From Pseudarthrobacter sp. C4D7 (GTDB taxonomy: Bacteria > Actinomycetota > Actinomycetes > Actinomycetales > Micrococcaceae), in contig NZ_JABFMW010000002.1 in the NCBI RefSeq assembly GCF_013359725.1, forward strand, positions 310,001 to 374,000: a DNA stretch of 64,000 nt, in the 5' to 3' direction. Shown here in pieces: positions 24,720-33,300 of the stretch. Made by a program: the position numbers and the translations under genes. The stretch's first letter is position 1; each line of letters opens with the position of its first letter. The notes under the pieces were generated by a model that worked only from the letters and a program-made list of their open reading frames with translations, was not told the origin of the DNA and made no database searches.

Positions 24720-25268
24720 ATTAACAGAGATGCTGGTTCGCCCCTGGCGTTCGACGTCAAGGACCTCGGGCGCAGCCCGGGAAGCATGCGGACACTGACG
24801 GAACATGTACCCGCACCGGGTGATCTTGGTGTGGCGCTCATTGGTGTTCAGGAAGGCTCGGATGTCGAGCTGGACCTGAGGCTTGAGGCCGTACACGAAG
24901 GAATTCTGGTATCAGGTACCGTTATCGCCGAAGTAACCGGCGAGTGCGGCCGATGCCTGGATCCCCTTGCGTATGACCTCGAGGTCAATGTGCAAGAACT
25001 TTTCTTCTACGAGGGCACTCAGTTCTCGGACGGAGAAGAAGATGAAGAGCAACGTCGAGTCGAGCACGATGTAATCGATCTTGAACCGGTGTTGCGGGAC
25101 GCGGTTGTCACCAATCTGCCGTTCCAGCCGGTGTGCCGGGAAGACTGCCAGGGCCTTTGCTCCGAATGCGGAGCTCGCCTGGAAGACGAGCCGGGGCACC
25201 ACCACGAGGTCCTGGATCCTCGCTGGGCTGCCCTAGCTGATATGGCTAAGCCTGACCGGCAAAATTGA
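24720..25268 (+). CDS. DUF177/YceD family protein
   Basis: YceD family protein, linked to ribosome or 23S rRNA biogenesis and typically encoded just before rpmF, as here. Two cysteine clusters (CGRC and CREDC...CSEC) form a likely zinc site. The first in-frame ATG is 24786, but the codons before it spell PLAFDVKDLGRSPGS, the conserved actinobacterial N-terminus, and the only start-like codon between there and the upstream stop with good spacing is ATT 24720, six bases after AGGAG. I therefore place the start at ATT, giving 182 residues, the usual length. If AUU is not used, the ATG form of 160 residues lacks a conserved block. Confidence 0.8.
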   Translation: MNRDAGSPLAFDVKDLGRSPGSMRTLTEHVPAPGDLGVALIGVQEGSDVELDLRLEAVHEGILVSGTVIAEVTGECGRCLDPLAYDLEVNVQELFFYEGTQFSDGEEDEEQRRVEHDVIDLEPVLRDAVVTNLPFQPVCREDCQGLCSECGARLEDEPGHHHEVLDPRWAALADMAKPDRQN

Positions 25269-25304
25269 TTTGTACGTGTTTGTCTAGAGAGAAATGAGTT
25301 AGCC

Positions 25305-25508
25305 GTGGCTGTTCCCAAGCGGAAAATGTCTCGCTCGAATACCCGCGCCCGCCGCTCGCAGTGGAAGGCGACCGCCCCCCACCTGGTGAAGACCGTTGAG
25401 AACGGCCAGGTCACCTACAGCCTGCCGCACCAGGCAAAGGTCGTTACCGACTCTGCTGGCACCGCGCTGTTCCTTGAGTACAAGGGCCGCAAGGTCGCTG
25501 ACGTCTAA
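25305..25508 (+). CDS. rpmF: 50S ribosomal protein L32 (zinc-free form)
   Basis: 67-residue L32 with the [18 protein letters not shown]-terminus. No cysteine is present, so the two CxxC zinc knuckles of many L32 proteins are absent and this is the zinc-independent type. GTG start. It follows the YceD gene, the order also known from Escherichia coli, and precedes rnc. Confidence 0.96.
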   Translation: MAVPKRKMSRSNTRARRSQWKATAPHLVKTVENGQVTYSLPHQAKVVTDSAGTALFLEYKGRKVADV

Positions 25509-25525
25509 TCGGCCCCGCAGGCTGA

Positions 25526-26257
25526 ATGATGTCTTCAACTGAAGAGCTTCTGAAGCGTCTCGGTGTCACTATTGACGCCGGGACGCTTCGTCTTGCGCTT
25601 ACCCACCGTTCGTACGCCTACGAGAACGGTGGCATTCCCACCAATGAGCGGCTCGAGTTCCTGGGCGACTCCATCCTGGGATTCTCCGTTACCGATGCCC
25701 TTTTCCGGGACAACCCGGACCTGCCCGAAGGCGAACTCGCCAAGCGCCGGTCCGCCGTCGTCAGCACCCGGGCCCTGGCCGGCATTGGACGCAGCCTGGG
25801 CATTGGCGAGTTCATCTACCTGGGCCAGGGCGAAAAGCTCACCCACGGTAAAAACAAAGCGTCCATCCTCGCTGACACCATGGAGGCCCTGATCGGGGCA
25901 ACCTATGTCTCCAACGACATTGAGACCGCGCGCCAGCTGGTCATGCGGCTCATCGGACCGATGCTGAAGGACGCCGCCGTCCTGGGTGCCGGCACCGACT
26001 GGAAGACCAGCATCCAGGAACTGGCGGCCAGCCGGCAGCTGGGCACTATCCACTACGCAGTGGACGGCTCCGGGCCGGACCACGCCCGTACGTTCACCGC
26101 GGTCCTGAATATCGGCGGAACGGCTTACGGCAAGGGCTCCGGACACTCCAAGAAGGAAGCGGAGCAGGAAGCTGCTGCGGACGCCTGGCGCGTGCTTTCC
26201 CAGGCGGAGTCCCGGAACGCCGCCGCTGCCGCCACGGACTCCGTCACCGCCAAGTAG
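25526..26257 (+). CDS. rnc: Ribonuclease III
   Basis: 243-residue dsRNA endonuclease for rRNA and mRNA processing. The RNase III signature NERLEFLGDS is at residues 40-49 and the second acidic site lies in DTMEALIGA. A dsRNA-binding domain follows (about 160-230), then an Ala-rich tail. ATG 25526 and ATG 25529 are adjacent and either may be used. It starts 17 bases after rpmF and ends six bases before mutM. Confidence 0.97.
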   Translation: MMSSTEELLKRLGVTIDAGTLRLALTHRSYAYENGGIPTNERLEFLGDSILGFSVTDALFRDNPDLPEGELAKRRSAVVSTRALAGIGRSLGIGEFIYLGQGEKLTHGKNKASILADTMEALIGATYVSNDIETARQLVMRLIGPMLKDAAVLGAGTDWKTSIQELAASRQLGTIHYAVDGSGPDHARTFTAVLNIGGTAYGKGSGHSKKEAEQEAAADAWRVLSQAESRNAAAAATDSVTAK

Positions 26258-26263
26258 TGTCCC

Positions 26264-27229
26264 GTGCCTGAACTGCCCGAGGTCGAAGTGGTGCGCCGCG
26301 GCCTGGTCAATTGGGTCCGCGGCAGGACCATCACCACCGTTGACGTCCTGGATCCCCGCTCCATCCGCCGCCACGCCCTCGGCACGGCGGATTTCATCGG
26401 AAACCTCGAAGGCGCCACCGTGTCCGACGTGGTGCGCCGCGGCAAATTCCTCTGGATGCCGCTGACGGACAACGCACCGAGGCCGGACAACCAGCAAGGT
26501 GGTCCGGTCCCGGACGTGGCACTCATGGCCCACCTTGGCATGAGCGGTCAGCTGCTCATGCAGGATTCCGGCGTCCCTGACGAAAAGCACCTCAAGGTCC
26601 GCTTGCGCCTCAGCCCGCGCCCGGGCATGCCGGACCAGCTGCGGTTCGTGGACCAGCGGATTTTCGGCGGCCTGTTCGTCACGGCGCTGGTACCCACGGA
26701 CGACGGCGGCCCCGGTGGCCTTGCCGAATCCCCCCTGCCGCTGATCGCTGCTGAAGCAGCCCATATTGCCCGTGATCCCCTTGACCCCTCGTTTTCCTTC
26801 GACCTCTTCTACCAGCGCCTGCGCAAGAGAAGGACCGGACTGAAGAGGGCGCTCCTGGACCAGGGGCTGGTGTCGGGCATCGGCAACATCTACGCCGACG
26901 AAGCACTCTGGCGTGCCCGCCTGCATTTCGCCCGGGCAACAGACACCCTCCGCAGGGGCGAGGCCCAGCGCGTCCTGGACAGCGCCCGCGAGGTGATGCT
27001 TGATGCCCTGGCAGCAGGGGGAACGAGCTTTGACTCTCTGTACGTCAACGTCAACGGCGCCTCAGGGTACTTCGACCGGTCCCTCAACGCCTACGGCCGC
27101 CAGGGCGAGCCGTGCAGGCGCTGCGCCGAGGCAGGCATCCACGCCGTGATCCGCCGCGACCAGTTCATGAACCGGTCCTCACACACGTGCCCGGTCTGCC
27201 AGCCACGGCCCCGTAACGGCCGCTGGTAG
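26264..27229 (+). CDS. mutM: Formamidopyrimidine-DNA glycosylase
   Basis: 321-residue base-excision repair enzyme removing oxidised purines such as 8-oxoguanine. The mature N-terminus begins Pro-Glu-Leu-Pro, with Pro2 as the Schiff-base nucleophile and Glu3 as catalytic acid. The helix-two-turn-helix and the C-terminal zinc finger (CRRC and CPVC) are intact. It has a GTG start and is slightly longer than the usual 270-290 residues because of an insert after residue 65. It is the last core gene before a 13-kb accessory stretch. Confidence 0.96.
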   Translation: MPELPEVEVVRRGLVNWVRGRTITTVDVLDPRSIRRHALGTADFIGNLEGATVSDVVRRGKFLWMPLTDNAPRPDNQQGGPVPDVALMAHLGMSGQLLMQDSGVPDEKHLKVRLRLSPRPGMPDQLRFVDQRIFGGLFVTALVPTDDGGPGGLAESPLPLIAAEAAHIARDPLDPSFSFDLFYQRLRKRRTGLKRALLDQGLVSGIGNIYADEALWRARLHFARATDTLRRGEAQRVLDSAREVMLDALAAGGTSFDSLYVNVNGASGYFDRSLNAYGRQGEPCRRCAEAGIHAVIRRDQFMNRSSHTCPVCQPRPRNGRW

Positions 27230-27347
27230 CCAGGCACCTGCTGAGTCGTCCTGAATCTGCGGATTCTGCGGTTCCTGAATGTGGAATCCGCTGGAACACT
27301 GGGTTTATGAAGCCCGTGGTTCAATTGACCAGCACAAGGTGGCCCTC

Positions 27348-27983
27348 ATGACGGTTCTGAAACGGTTGTGCATGACGGGGGCAAGTGCCGCCGTCGCGCT
27401 GGCCGGCGTCGCCCTGCTGCTGAACCAGGCTGTGGCCGAGCCTGTGAACGCCTCGGTGGCCATGCCTGCATCCACGCAGTTCGCCGCCCTTGCCGCACCC
27501 GCCCGGCCCCAGGCGTCCCTGCCTGCGCAACCCGGTTCGGACCGTGGGCCGCGGCCACCGGAAGTCCTTCCTCCGGTCCAGGCACCGCCGCGTGCCCTGC
27601 CGCTCCCCGCTGCTCCGGCTCCGCTGATCCGGGGAGCACTCCCGGCGGCGGCCTCGGCGAGGAATTCGGTGGTCCGTGGGTTCCCCTCCACTATTGTGTC
27701 CTTCCCGGACAAGACCGTCCCGGTTTTCACCGCCGTGAGTCCGGGGGAGGGGGCCATGGAGTTCACAGCTGAGGGCATTACGCCGTTGACTCCGGAGCAG
27801 GCCCTGGCCCACTTCCAGCAGAGCCTGCTCAAGGTGGGATTCCGGAGCGACGTTGCACCCACCGGCCAGAGCATCGTCCTGGTCCGGGGCAAAGACCAGA
27901 TCAGTGTTTCCGCCGCAGTGACAGGAACCGGCGCCACCCGCTTCAGCCTGCTCGGCAGGTTCCACACCGGCCCGGGCAAGTAG
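27348..27983 (+). CDS. Secreted Pro/Ala-rich protein of unknown function
   Basis: 211-residue protein not matched to a family. A basic N-terminus and a hydrophobic stretch (about residues 10-30, ending near NQAVA) form a signal peptide. It is followed by a disordered Pro/Ala-rich segment of about 80 residues and a C-terminal globular part from about 105 on. The frame is open from 27279, but ATG 27348 has AAGGTGG in good position and starts directly at the signal peptide. The MFS gene begins two bases after its stop, so the pair is probably co-translated. Confidence 0.7.
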   Translation: MTVLKRLCMTGASAAVALAGVALLLNQAVAEPVNASVAMPASTQFAALAAPARPQASLPAQPGSDRGPRPPEVLPPVQAPPRALPLPAAPAPLIRGALPAAASARNSVVRGFPSTIVSFPDKTVPVFTAVSPGEGAMEFTAEGITPLTPEQALAHFQQSLLKVGFRSDVAPTGQSIVLVRGKDQISVSAAVTGTGATRFSLLGRFHTGPGK

Positions 27984-27985
27984 GA

Positions 27986-29248
27986 ATGTATATTTCCGTC
28001 TCGGACCGCAATGGCGGCCAAGGCGGCACAGCGCTGGCGCGCACTTCTGTTCCCTTCCGGCTGGCCCCCACCATCGTGTGGTTGGGAATCGTAAGCCTGT
28101 TCACCGACGTTTCCTCGGAGTCCGTGGCCGCCGTACTTCCCCTGTACCTCACGGGATACCTCGGCCTTTCGGTGATCGCCTTCGGCGTCCTGGACGGTAT
28201 CAACCAGGGGGCGGGATCCTTGGTGCGGATGGCAGCCGGCTGGCTTTCGGACCGCGCGGGCCGGCCCAAACAGGTTGCCCTGGCCGGCTACGGCCTGTCC
28301 GCCACTGCAAGGCTGGCGCTGCTTTTTGCCGGCGGATTCTGGGCCCTCACCGGCACCATGGCAGCTGACAGGATCGGCAAGGGGATCCGGACAGCCCCAC
28401 GGGACGCCCTGATCACCGTCAACGCCCAGCCCGAACACCTGGCACGGCATTTTGGGGTCCACCGGATGCTCGACACTATCGGCGCCGCCCTCGGTCCCCT
28501 GCTGGCGTCCGCCATCCTCCTGTTGATACCTTCCGGGTATTCCACCGTCTTTGTTGTCTCCCTGGCTTTTGCCGTGATTGGGGTGGCGGCCCTGGCGCTG
28601 TTCGTTCCAGACCAGCGGGCAGTAAGGAAGCAGCCCGTCGCCGAAGACAGGAAGGTGAAGCCTGCACCCGGTATCCGTTGGGCCAGGCTGCACCACAGCG
28701 CACTCGGCCGCCTTTTGCTCACGGCGGGAGTGCTTGGCCTGCTCACGGTCGGTGATGGATTCATCTACCTGGCCCTCCAGAACCGCAATTCACTTGAACT
28801 GCAGTGGTTCCCCATGCTTTATGTGGGAACAAATGCCGTCTTCCTGTTACTGGCCATCCCGCTGGGGCGGCTTGCTGACCGATGGGGAAGGACGAAAGTG
28901 TTCATCGGCGGCCACCTGGCCCTTGTGGGGTGTTACTTGCTGGCGTCCCTTCCGTTCACCGGTGCATGCGCCGTCGCGGGGTGCCTGGTCCTCCTCGGTA
29001 TCTTCTATGCTTCGACTGACGGGGTCCTGACCGCACTGGCCAGCCAACTGGTTACTCCCGAACATCTGGCTACGGGCATCAGCGCAGCCCAGACGGTGGT
29101 GGCAGTGAGCCGGATGGCTGCCTCGGCCGGGTTCGGCGTCCTGTGGTTCGCGGTGGGTCCCACCACTGCGCTTGTCCTGGTCGGAGGCCTGCTGGCCCTG
29201 GCAGTGCTGGGTTCGCCATTGCTCCTTCGCGGTCCCAAAAACAGCTAG
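27986..29248 (+). CDS. MFS transporter
   Basis: 420-residue major facilitator with about 12 membrane segments. The loop-2/3 motif A appears as GWLSDRAGRPK, and the GKGIRTAPRDAL segment after the fourth helix marks a subgroup of MFS_1 proteins of uncertain substrate. A second, weaker motif A (GRLADRWGRTK) is in the C-terminal half. It lies between two genes for extracytoplasmic proteins, so export or uptake of something handled outside the membrane is possible, but the substrate cannot be named. Confidence 0.85.
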   Translation: MYISVSDRNGGQGGTALARTSVPFRLAPTIVWLGIVSLFTDVSSESVAAVLPLYLTGYLGLSVIAFGVLDGINQGAGSLVRMAAGWLSDRAGRPKQVALAGYGLSATARLALLFAGGFWALTGTMAADRIGKGIRTAPRDALITVNAQPEHLARHFGVHRMLDTIGAALGPLLASAILLLIPSGYSTVFVVSLAFAVIGVAALALFVPDQRAVRKQPVAEDRKVKPAPGIRWARLHHSALGRLLLTAGVLGLLTVGDGFIYLALQNRNSLELQWFPMLYVGTNAVFLLLAIPLGRLADRWGRTKVFIGGHLALVGCYLLASLPFTGACAVAGCLVLLGIFYASTDGVLTALASQLVTPEHLATGISAAQTVVAVSRMAASAGFGVLWFAVGPTTALVLVGGLLALAVLGSPLLLRGPKNS

Positions 29249-29251
29249 GGT
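29246..29251 (+). promoter_or_regulatory. -10 element for leaderless transcript of the propeller gene
   Basis: TAGGGT, whose first three bases are the MFS stop codon, is followed by GCATGC and then ATG 29258. The third gene of the trio may therefore have its own leaderless transcript. Confidence 0.5.
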
Positions 29252-29257
29252 GCATGC

Positions 29258-30301
29258 ATGACCCTTCGTGCCAGGCCCACCGGCAACAAAGGCCGGTGGG
29301 CCATACTGCTGCTTGTTGCGGCCATTGCCCTCGCGGGTGCCGGAATCTTCGCCGTCCAGGCCGTCCAGCGTTTTCAGGACGACCGTGCGGCAGCCTCCGA
29401 AGCCACCCTCGCCCCGGGAGGCCCGTCCCTGCCGGCAGAACCATTCGTGCTCTTCCGGAATACTGCTTCAGGCCAGGCCTACGGCCAAGCCGCCACGGTT
29501 TCCCTCTCCGACCCCAGTGGCGCCCGTTCGGTCAGCGGCGTGGACTGCGACCGGACCTACGGCTCCCGGACCTCAGTGATCTGCCTGCGGACCCAGCGGG
29601 GCGTGGTGACACGCTTTGAAGCGTCGGTGTATGACCGCACCTGGCAGCAACAGGCCAAGTGGCCGCTGCGCGGAATTCCCAGCCGCGCCAGGATGGACAA
29701 CACCGGAACCGCCGTCGCCACCACAGTTTTCGTCACCGGCCATTCCTACGCCGGTGCAGGGTTTTCCACCGAAACCACCATCACGTCCGTCAAGGACGGC
29801 GGCGAATTGGGGAGCCTGGAGGGGTTCGTCCTGTTGGTAAACGGCGAACGGATCACGGCCGAGGACCGCAACATCTGGGGGGTGACATTCGTCCCTGGCC
29901 AGGCGGATGCCTTCTATGCCACGGCGGCATCCAGTGGCCGCATCTGGCTGGTCAAGGGCAGCGTGTCGGGCCGCACCCTGACGGCCGTGTATGACGGGGC
30001 AGAGTGCCCGTCCCTTTCCCCCGACGGTTCGCGCCTGGCCTACAAGAAAAATGCCGCCGGACCTCTCGATCCCCATTGGAATATTGCCGTCCTGGATCTG
30101 GCCGATGGCGGCGAGACTGTCCTCCAGGAAGCAGCAAGCGTCGACGACCAGGTGGAGTGGCTCGATAACAACACCCTGCTCTATGGACTTCCGCGGCCCG
30201 GGGAGCCGGGGGACAGCGACATCTGGCAGATCGCCGTCGCTCCCGGGTCCACCCCGGCCGTGTTCATCGAACATGCCTGGTCGCCCTCGGTGATCCGCTG
30301 A
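29258..30301 (+). CDS. Membrane-anchored TolB/propeller-like protein of unknown function
   Basis: 347-residue protein with an N-terminal membrane anchor (about residues 14-36) and an extracytoplasmic part containing repeated beta-rich units. LSPDGSRLAYKK is a clear TolB/WD40-like blade motif, and a second blade-like unit ends in QVEWLDNNTLLYG. The function is unknown; such propellers commonly bind proteins or cell-wall glycans. It lies nine bases after the MFS gene and converges on the giant secreted protein gene with 14 bases between. Confidence 0.72.
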   Translation: MTLRARPTGNKGRWAILLLVAAIALAGAGIFAVQAVQRFQDDRAAASEATLAPGGPSLPAEPFVLFRNTASGQAYGQAATVSLSDPSGARSVSGVDCDRTYGSRTSVICLRTQRGVVTRFEASVYDRTWQQQAKWPLRGIPSRARMDNTGTAVATTVFVTGHSYAGAGFSTETTITSVKDGGELGSLEGFVLLVNGERITAEDRNIWGVTFVPGQADAFYATAASSGRIWLVKGSVSGRTLTAVYDGAECPSLSPDGSRLAYKKNAAGPLDPHWNIAVLDLADGGETVLQEAASVDDQVEWLDNNTLLYGLPRPGEPGDSDIWQIAVAPGSTPAVFIEHAWSPSVIR

Positions 30302-30315
30302 TCCCCGGAGGGACT

Positions 30316-33300
30316 TCAGGCGGGATCGGGTGCGAAGACAACGTCGACAAAGTAATTCGTGGCGGCCGATGTCCTGTTCGGCACAGCCGTTCCCGTCCCA
30401 TACCTGAACAGGCCGTTCTTGGCGGCCGGGGCAACCAGCACCCCACTGGTCCAGTCCTTTGTGAAGAAGTTGCTGGTGTACGAGTACTTGCCCGCCGGAG
30501 CGTTGTAGGACACCACGTACGTTGATCCCACTGTGAGCCTGACGGGCGTTGAAAGGACGGCTGTCTGCCATCCGCTGGCTGTTTCGTTGGTGAAAGTTAC
30601 GCCTGCCACTTTGACGCCGGCCGGATCCCACAGGGCACCCGTGTGGACGCCCTTGTTGTTTGGCCCCTTGTAGAAGCGCAGGGCAGTCACCACCCCGGGG
30701 GCAGTTGTGCGGAACGCAGTACCCAGATCGATGGCCCGCGTTTCCGTCGACGTCGCCACCTTGGGCACCAGGCTGGAAAAGAGTGTCTGGCTGGGTGGAG
30801 GCGCTTTCGCGGTGGTGAACTGCCAGGAGGTTGGTGGGAGGACGGCACCGTCCGTGGACACCACATTGTTGGCGCTCGCCGCGATGGCAGTTCCCGCCGG
30901 AAGAAGCTGCGCCGGGCTGAACGTGATGGTCCGTCCGTCCGCGGACAATGCAGAACTGCCCGCGATGCTGGTTCCGCCGGCGGAGAGCGCCAAAGCCGAG
31001 CCCGGCTGCACTGCCGCTGACAACGTCAGCGAGGGCTTGGTGTCCACTGCCACCCCTGTGGCGTTCGCGGCGGGCGCGAACGAGCTCACCGTCAGCGGTG
31101 TTGGTGCTGGTGGAGGCGCCGTGCCGGTGAACACCACGTCCACCAGGTAGCTGTTACTGGATGAGTTCCCCGGGAAGTCAGCGCTGTACGAGTATCCGCC
31201 CGAGCCCTGCGTGGTGCGCAGCGGGCCGCTGGTGAAGCCGGTGGAGAATCCGCCCTGGGTGTAGGAGTAGGTGCCGGTGGGGGACTTGTAGGCGGCTATG
31301 TATTCAGTGTCGGCGGCTATGGCAACGGGCTGGCTGAAGGTTGCGGTCTGCCACCCGGCGGTGGATTCACCGGAGAACGTGACGCCCGCCAGCTGCTGCC
31401 CCGCTGCAGTGAACAGTGCCCCGGTATGGGTTCCGGTGTTTCCCGCGGCTTTGTAGAAGCGGACACCGGTGATGCTGCCGGCGCTTGAACTGGCAAACCG
31501 CACTCCCAGTGTCAGCGGTACGCCGTCTTTGACCTCAAGGACGGTAGGCGTCACCGTGTCCTGGTACAGCGTGCAGGGGCATGTGCCCTCAACCCGGGGC
31601 GGCGGGACCGTGGTGAAGGTCCAGCTGCCTCCGGCGCTGAGCTGCTGTCCTGTGCTGGACGTGGCAGTGACGGTTGCTGTGTAGGTTGAGGACGGGTTCA
31701 GGGGAGCGGATGGTGTGAACGTCACTTTCCCGGCCGTGGAGTTGAAAACCGTGGCCCCCGGTACTGGTGCACCATCCGGCCCGGTGAGGACCAGTGTGAC
31801 CGTCGAGGCGGAGGCCGGCTTGGAGAACGCCGCCGAGACCATGGTGTCCAGGGGAACACTTGTCGAACCGGGCAGCGGTGTCTGGCCGGTGGCGGTGAAC
31901 GGTGGATCAGCGTACTGGACCACGACGTCCACCAGGTAACTCGTCGTCGACCGGTTGCCCGGGAAGTCACTGGAGTACGAGTAGGCCCCGGCATCGGACA
32001 CGGCCCTGAGGTTGCCCGACGACAGCCCGGACCCGAACCCATTGACCGTGGCCGAATACGTGCCGGTGGTGCTCTTGTACGCCATGACGTACTCGGTGTT
32101 CGCGGTCATGGGCACAGGCTGGTTGAAGTAGGCGGTCTGCCATCCGGACGTGGATTCATTGGCGAAGGTCACTGTCGCGAGGGTGCTGCCCGACGCCGAG
32201 AACAGGGTTCCGGTATGGGTTCCGGAGTTGCCGCCCGACTTGTAGAACCGCACGCCGGTCACCGTGCCTTCGGCAGTGCTTGAGAAACGCACTCCCAGGG
32301 TCAGCGGGGTGCCGTCCTTGACTTCCGGAAGACCTGGCTGGACCGAGTCGTCGTAGAAACTGCAGGGGCAGGTGCCGGGGGCCGGTGGAGAGACGACTGT
32401 CGTGAACGACCACGTTCCTCCGGCCGTCAGCGCCCCGCCGGTGGAAGCCGTTGCCGAGAGGACGGCGGTGTACGTCGTCGCCAGCGCCAAGGGAGCCGAC
32501 GGCGTGAAGGTTGCCTTGCGGGTTACGGAGTCGTACACCGTTGAGCCTGCTGCCTGGGTCCCGTTCGCGGCTGTGAGGGTGAGCTGCACGCTGGAGGCCG
32601 TCACGGGCTTGGAGAATACCGCACCCACGGTGGTTGACTGGGGGACGCTTGAGGATCCCGGCAGCGGCCATTGGCCCGAAGCGGTCAGGGGGGTGTTGTC
32701 CGTGGTGTCGAAGACGGCGTCCACGAAGTAATTTCCGTTGCCGTAGGTGGCGGATGGGAAGGTGTCAGGGCTGCCGTAGACGCCTGCTGCCGGGCTGCCG
32801 AATCCTCCTGCGACCGTCATGGGCGGATCGCTGAAGCCGAAGTACGCCCACTGGTAGTCCTTGACCGCGTAGTGTCCTTTCGGGTCCGTGTAGGAGACGG
32901 TGTACGTCGTCCCCGCCGTGACGGCCACCGGCTGGGTGAAGAGGACCTTCTGCCAGCCCGATGCGGTCTCGGACGCGAACGCAGCGCTCGCGAGCCGTTG
33001 GCCATCGGCACTCCACAGCGACCCCACGTGGCTTCCGGTGTTGGACGTGCTCTTGTAGAAGCGCACCCCGGTGATGAACCCGTCAGTGGCGGGGGTGAAC
33101 TTCATGCCGAGTTCGTAGGCTCCGCCGTCCTGGCCGTCCTCCACCGTGGGGACCTGCTGGCCAAAGACGGTGTACGGTCCGCTCAACGGGATGGTGATGC
33201 TGGCGGCGGCACCGGCGTTCGCGCTGTCGTCGATGGCGCGGACCCGGATTCCCGCGGTGGACAGGCCCTTTTGGATGTAGGTGTACGTCCAGTTCTGCTT

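Noticed and set aside
24701-24724. Seven-codon frame before DUF177 as a regulatory leader peptide gene
   Set aside because: No clear Shine-Dalgarno of its own and no run of a single amino acid; noted only as part of the AUU-start finding.
30316-30420. Sortase signal at the end of the giant protein
   Set aside because: No LPxTG-like motif, hydrophobic helix or basic tail at the C-terminus.
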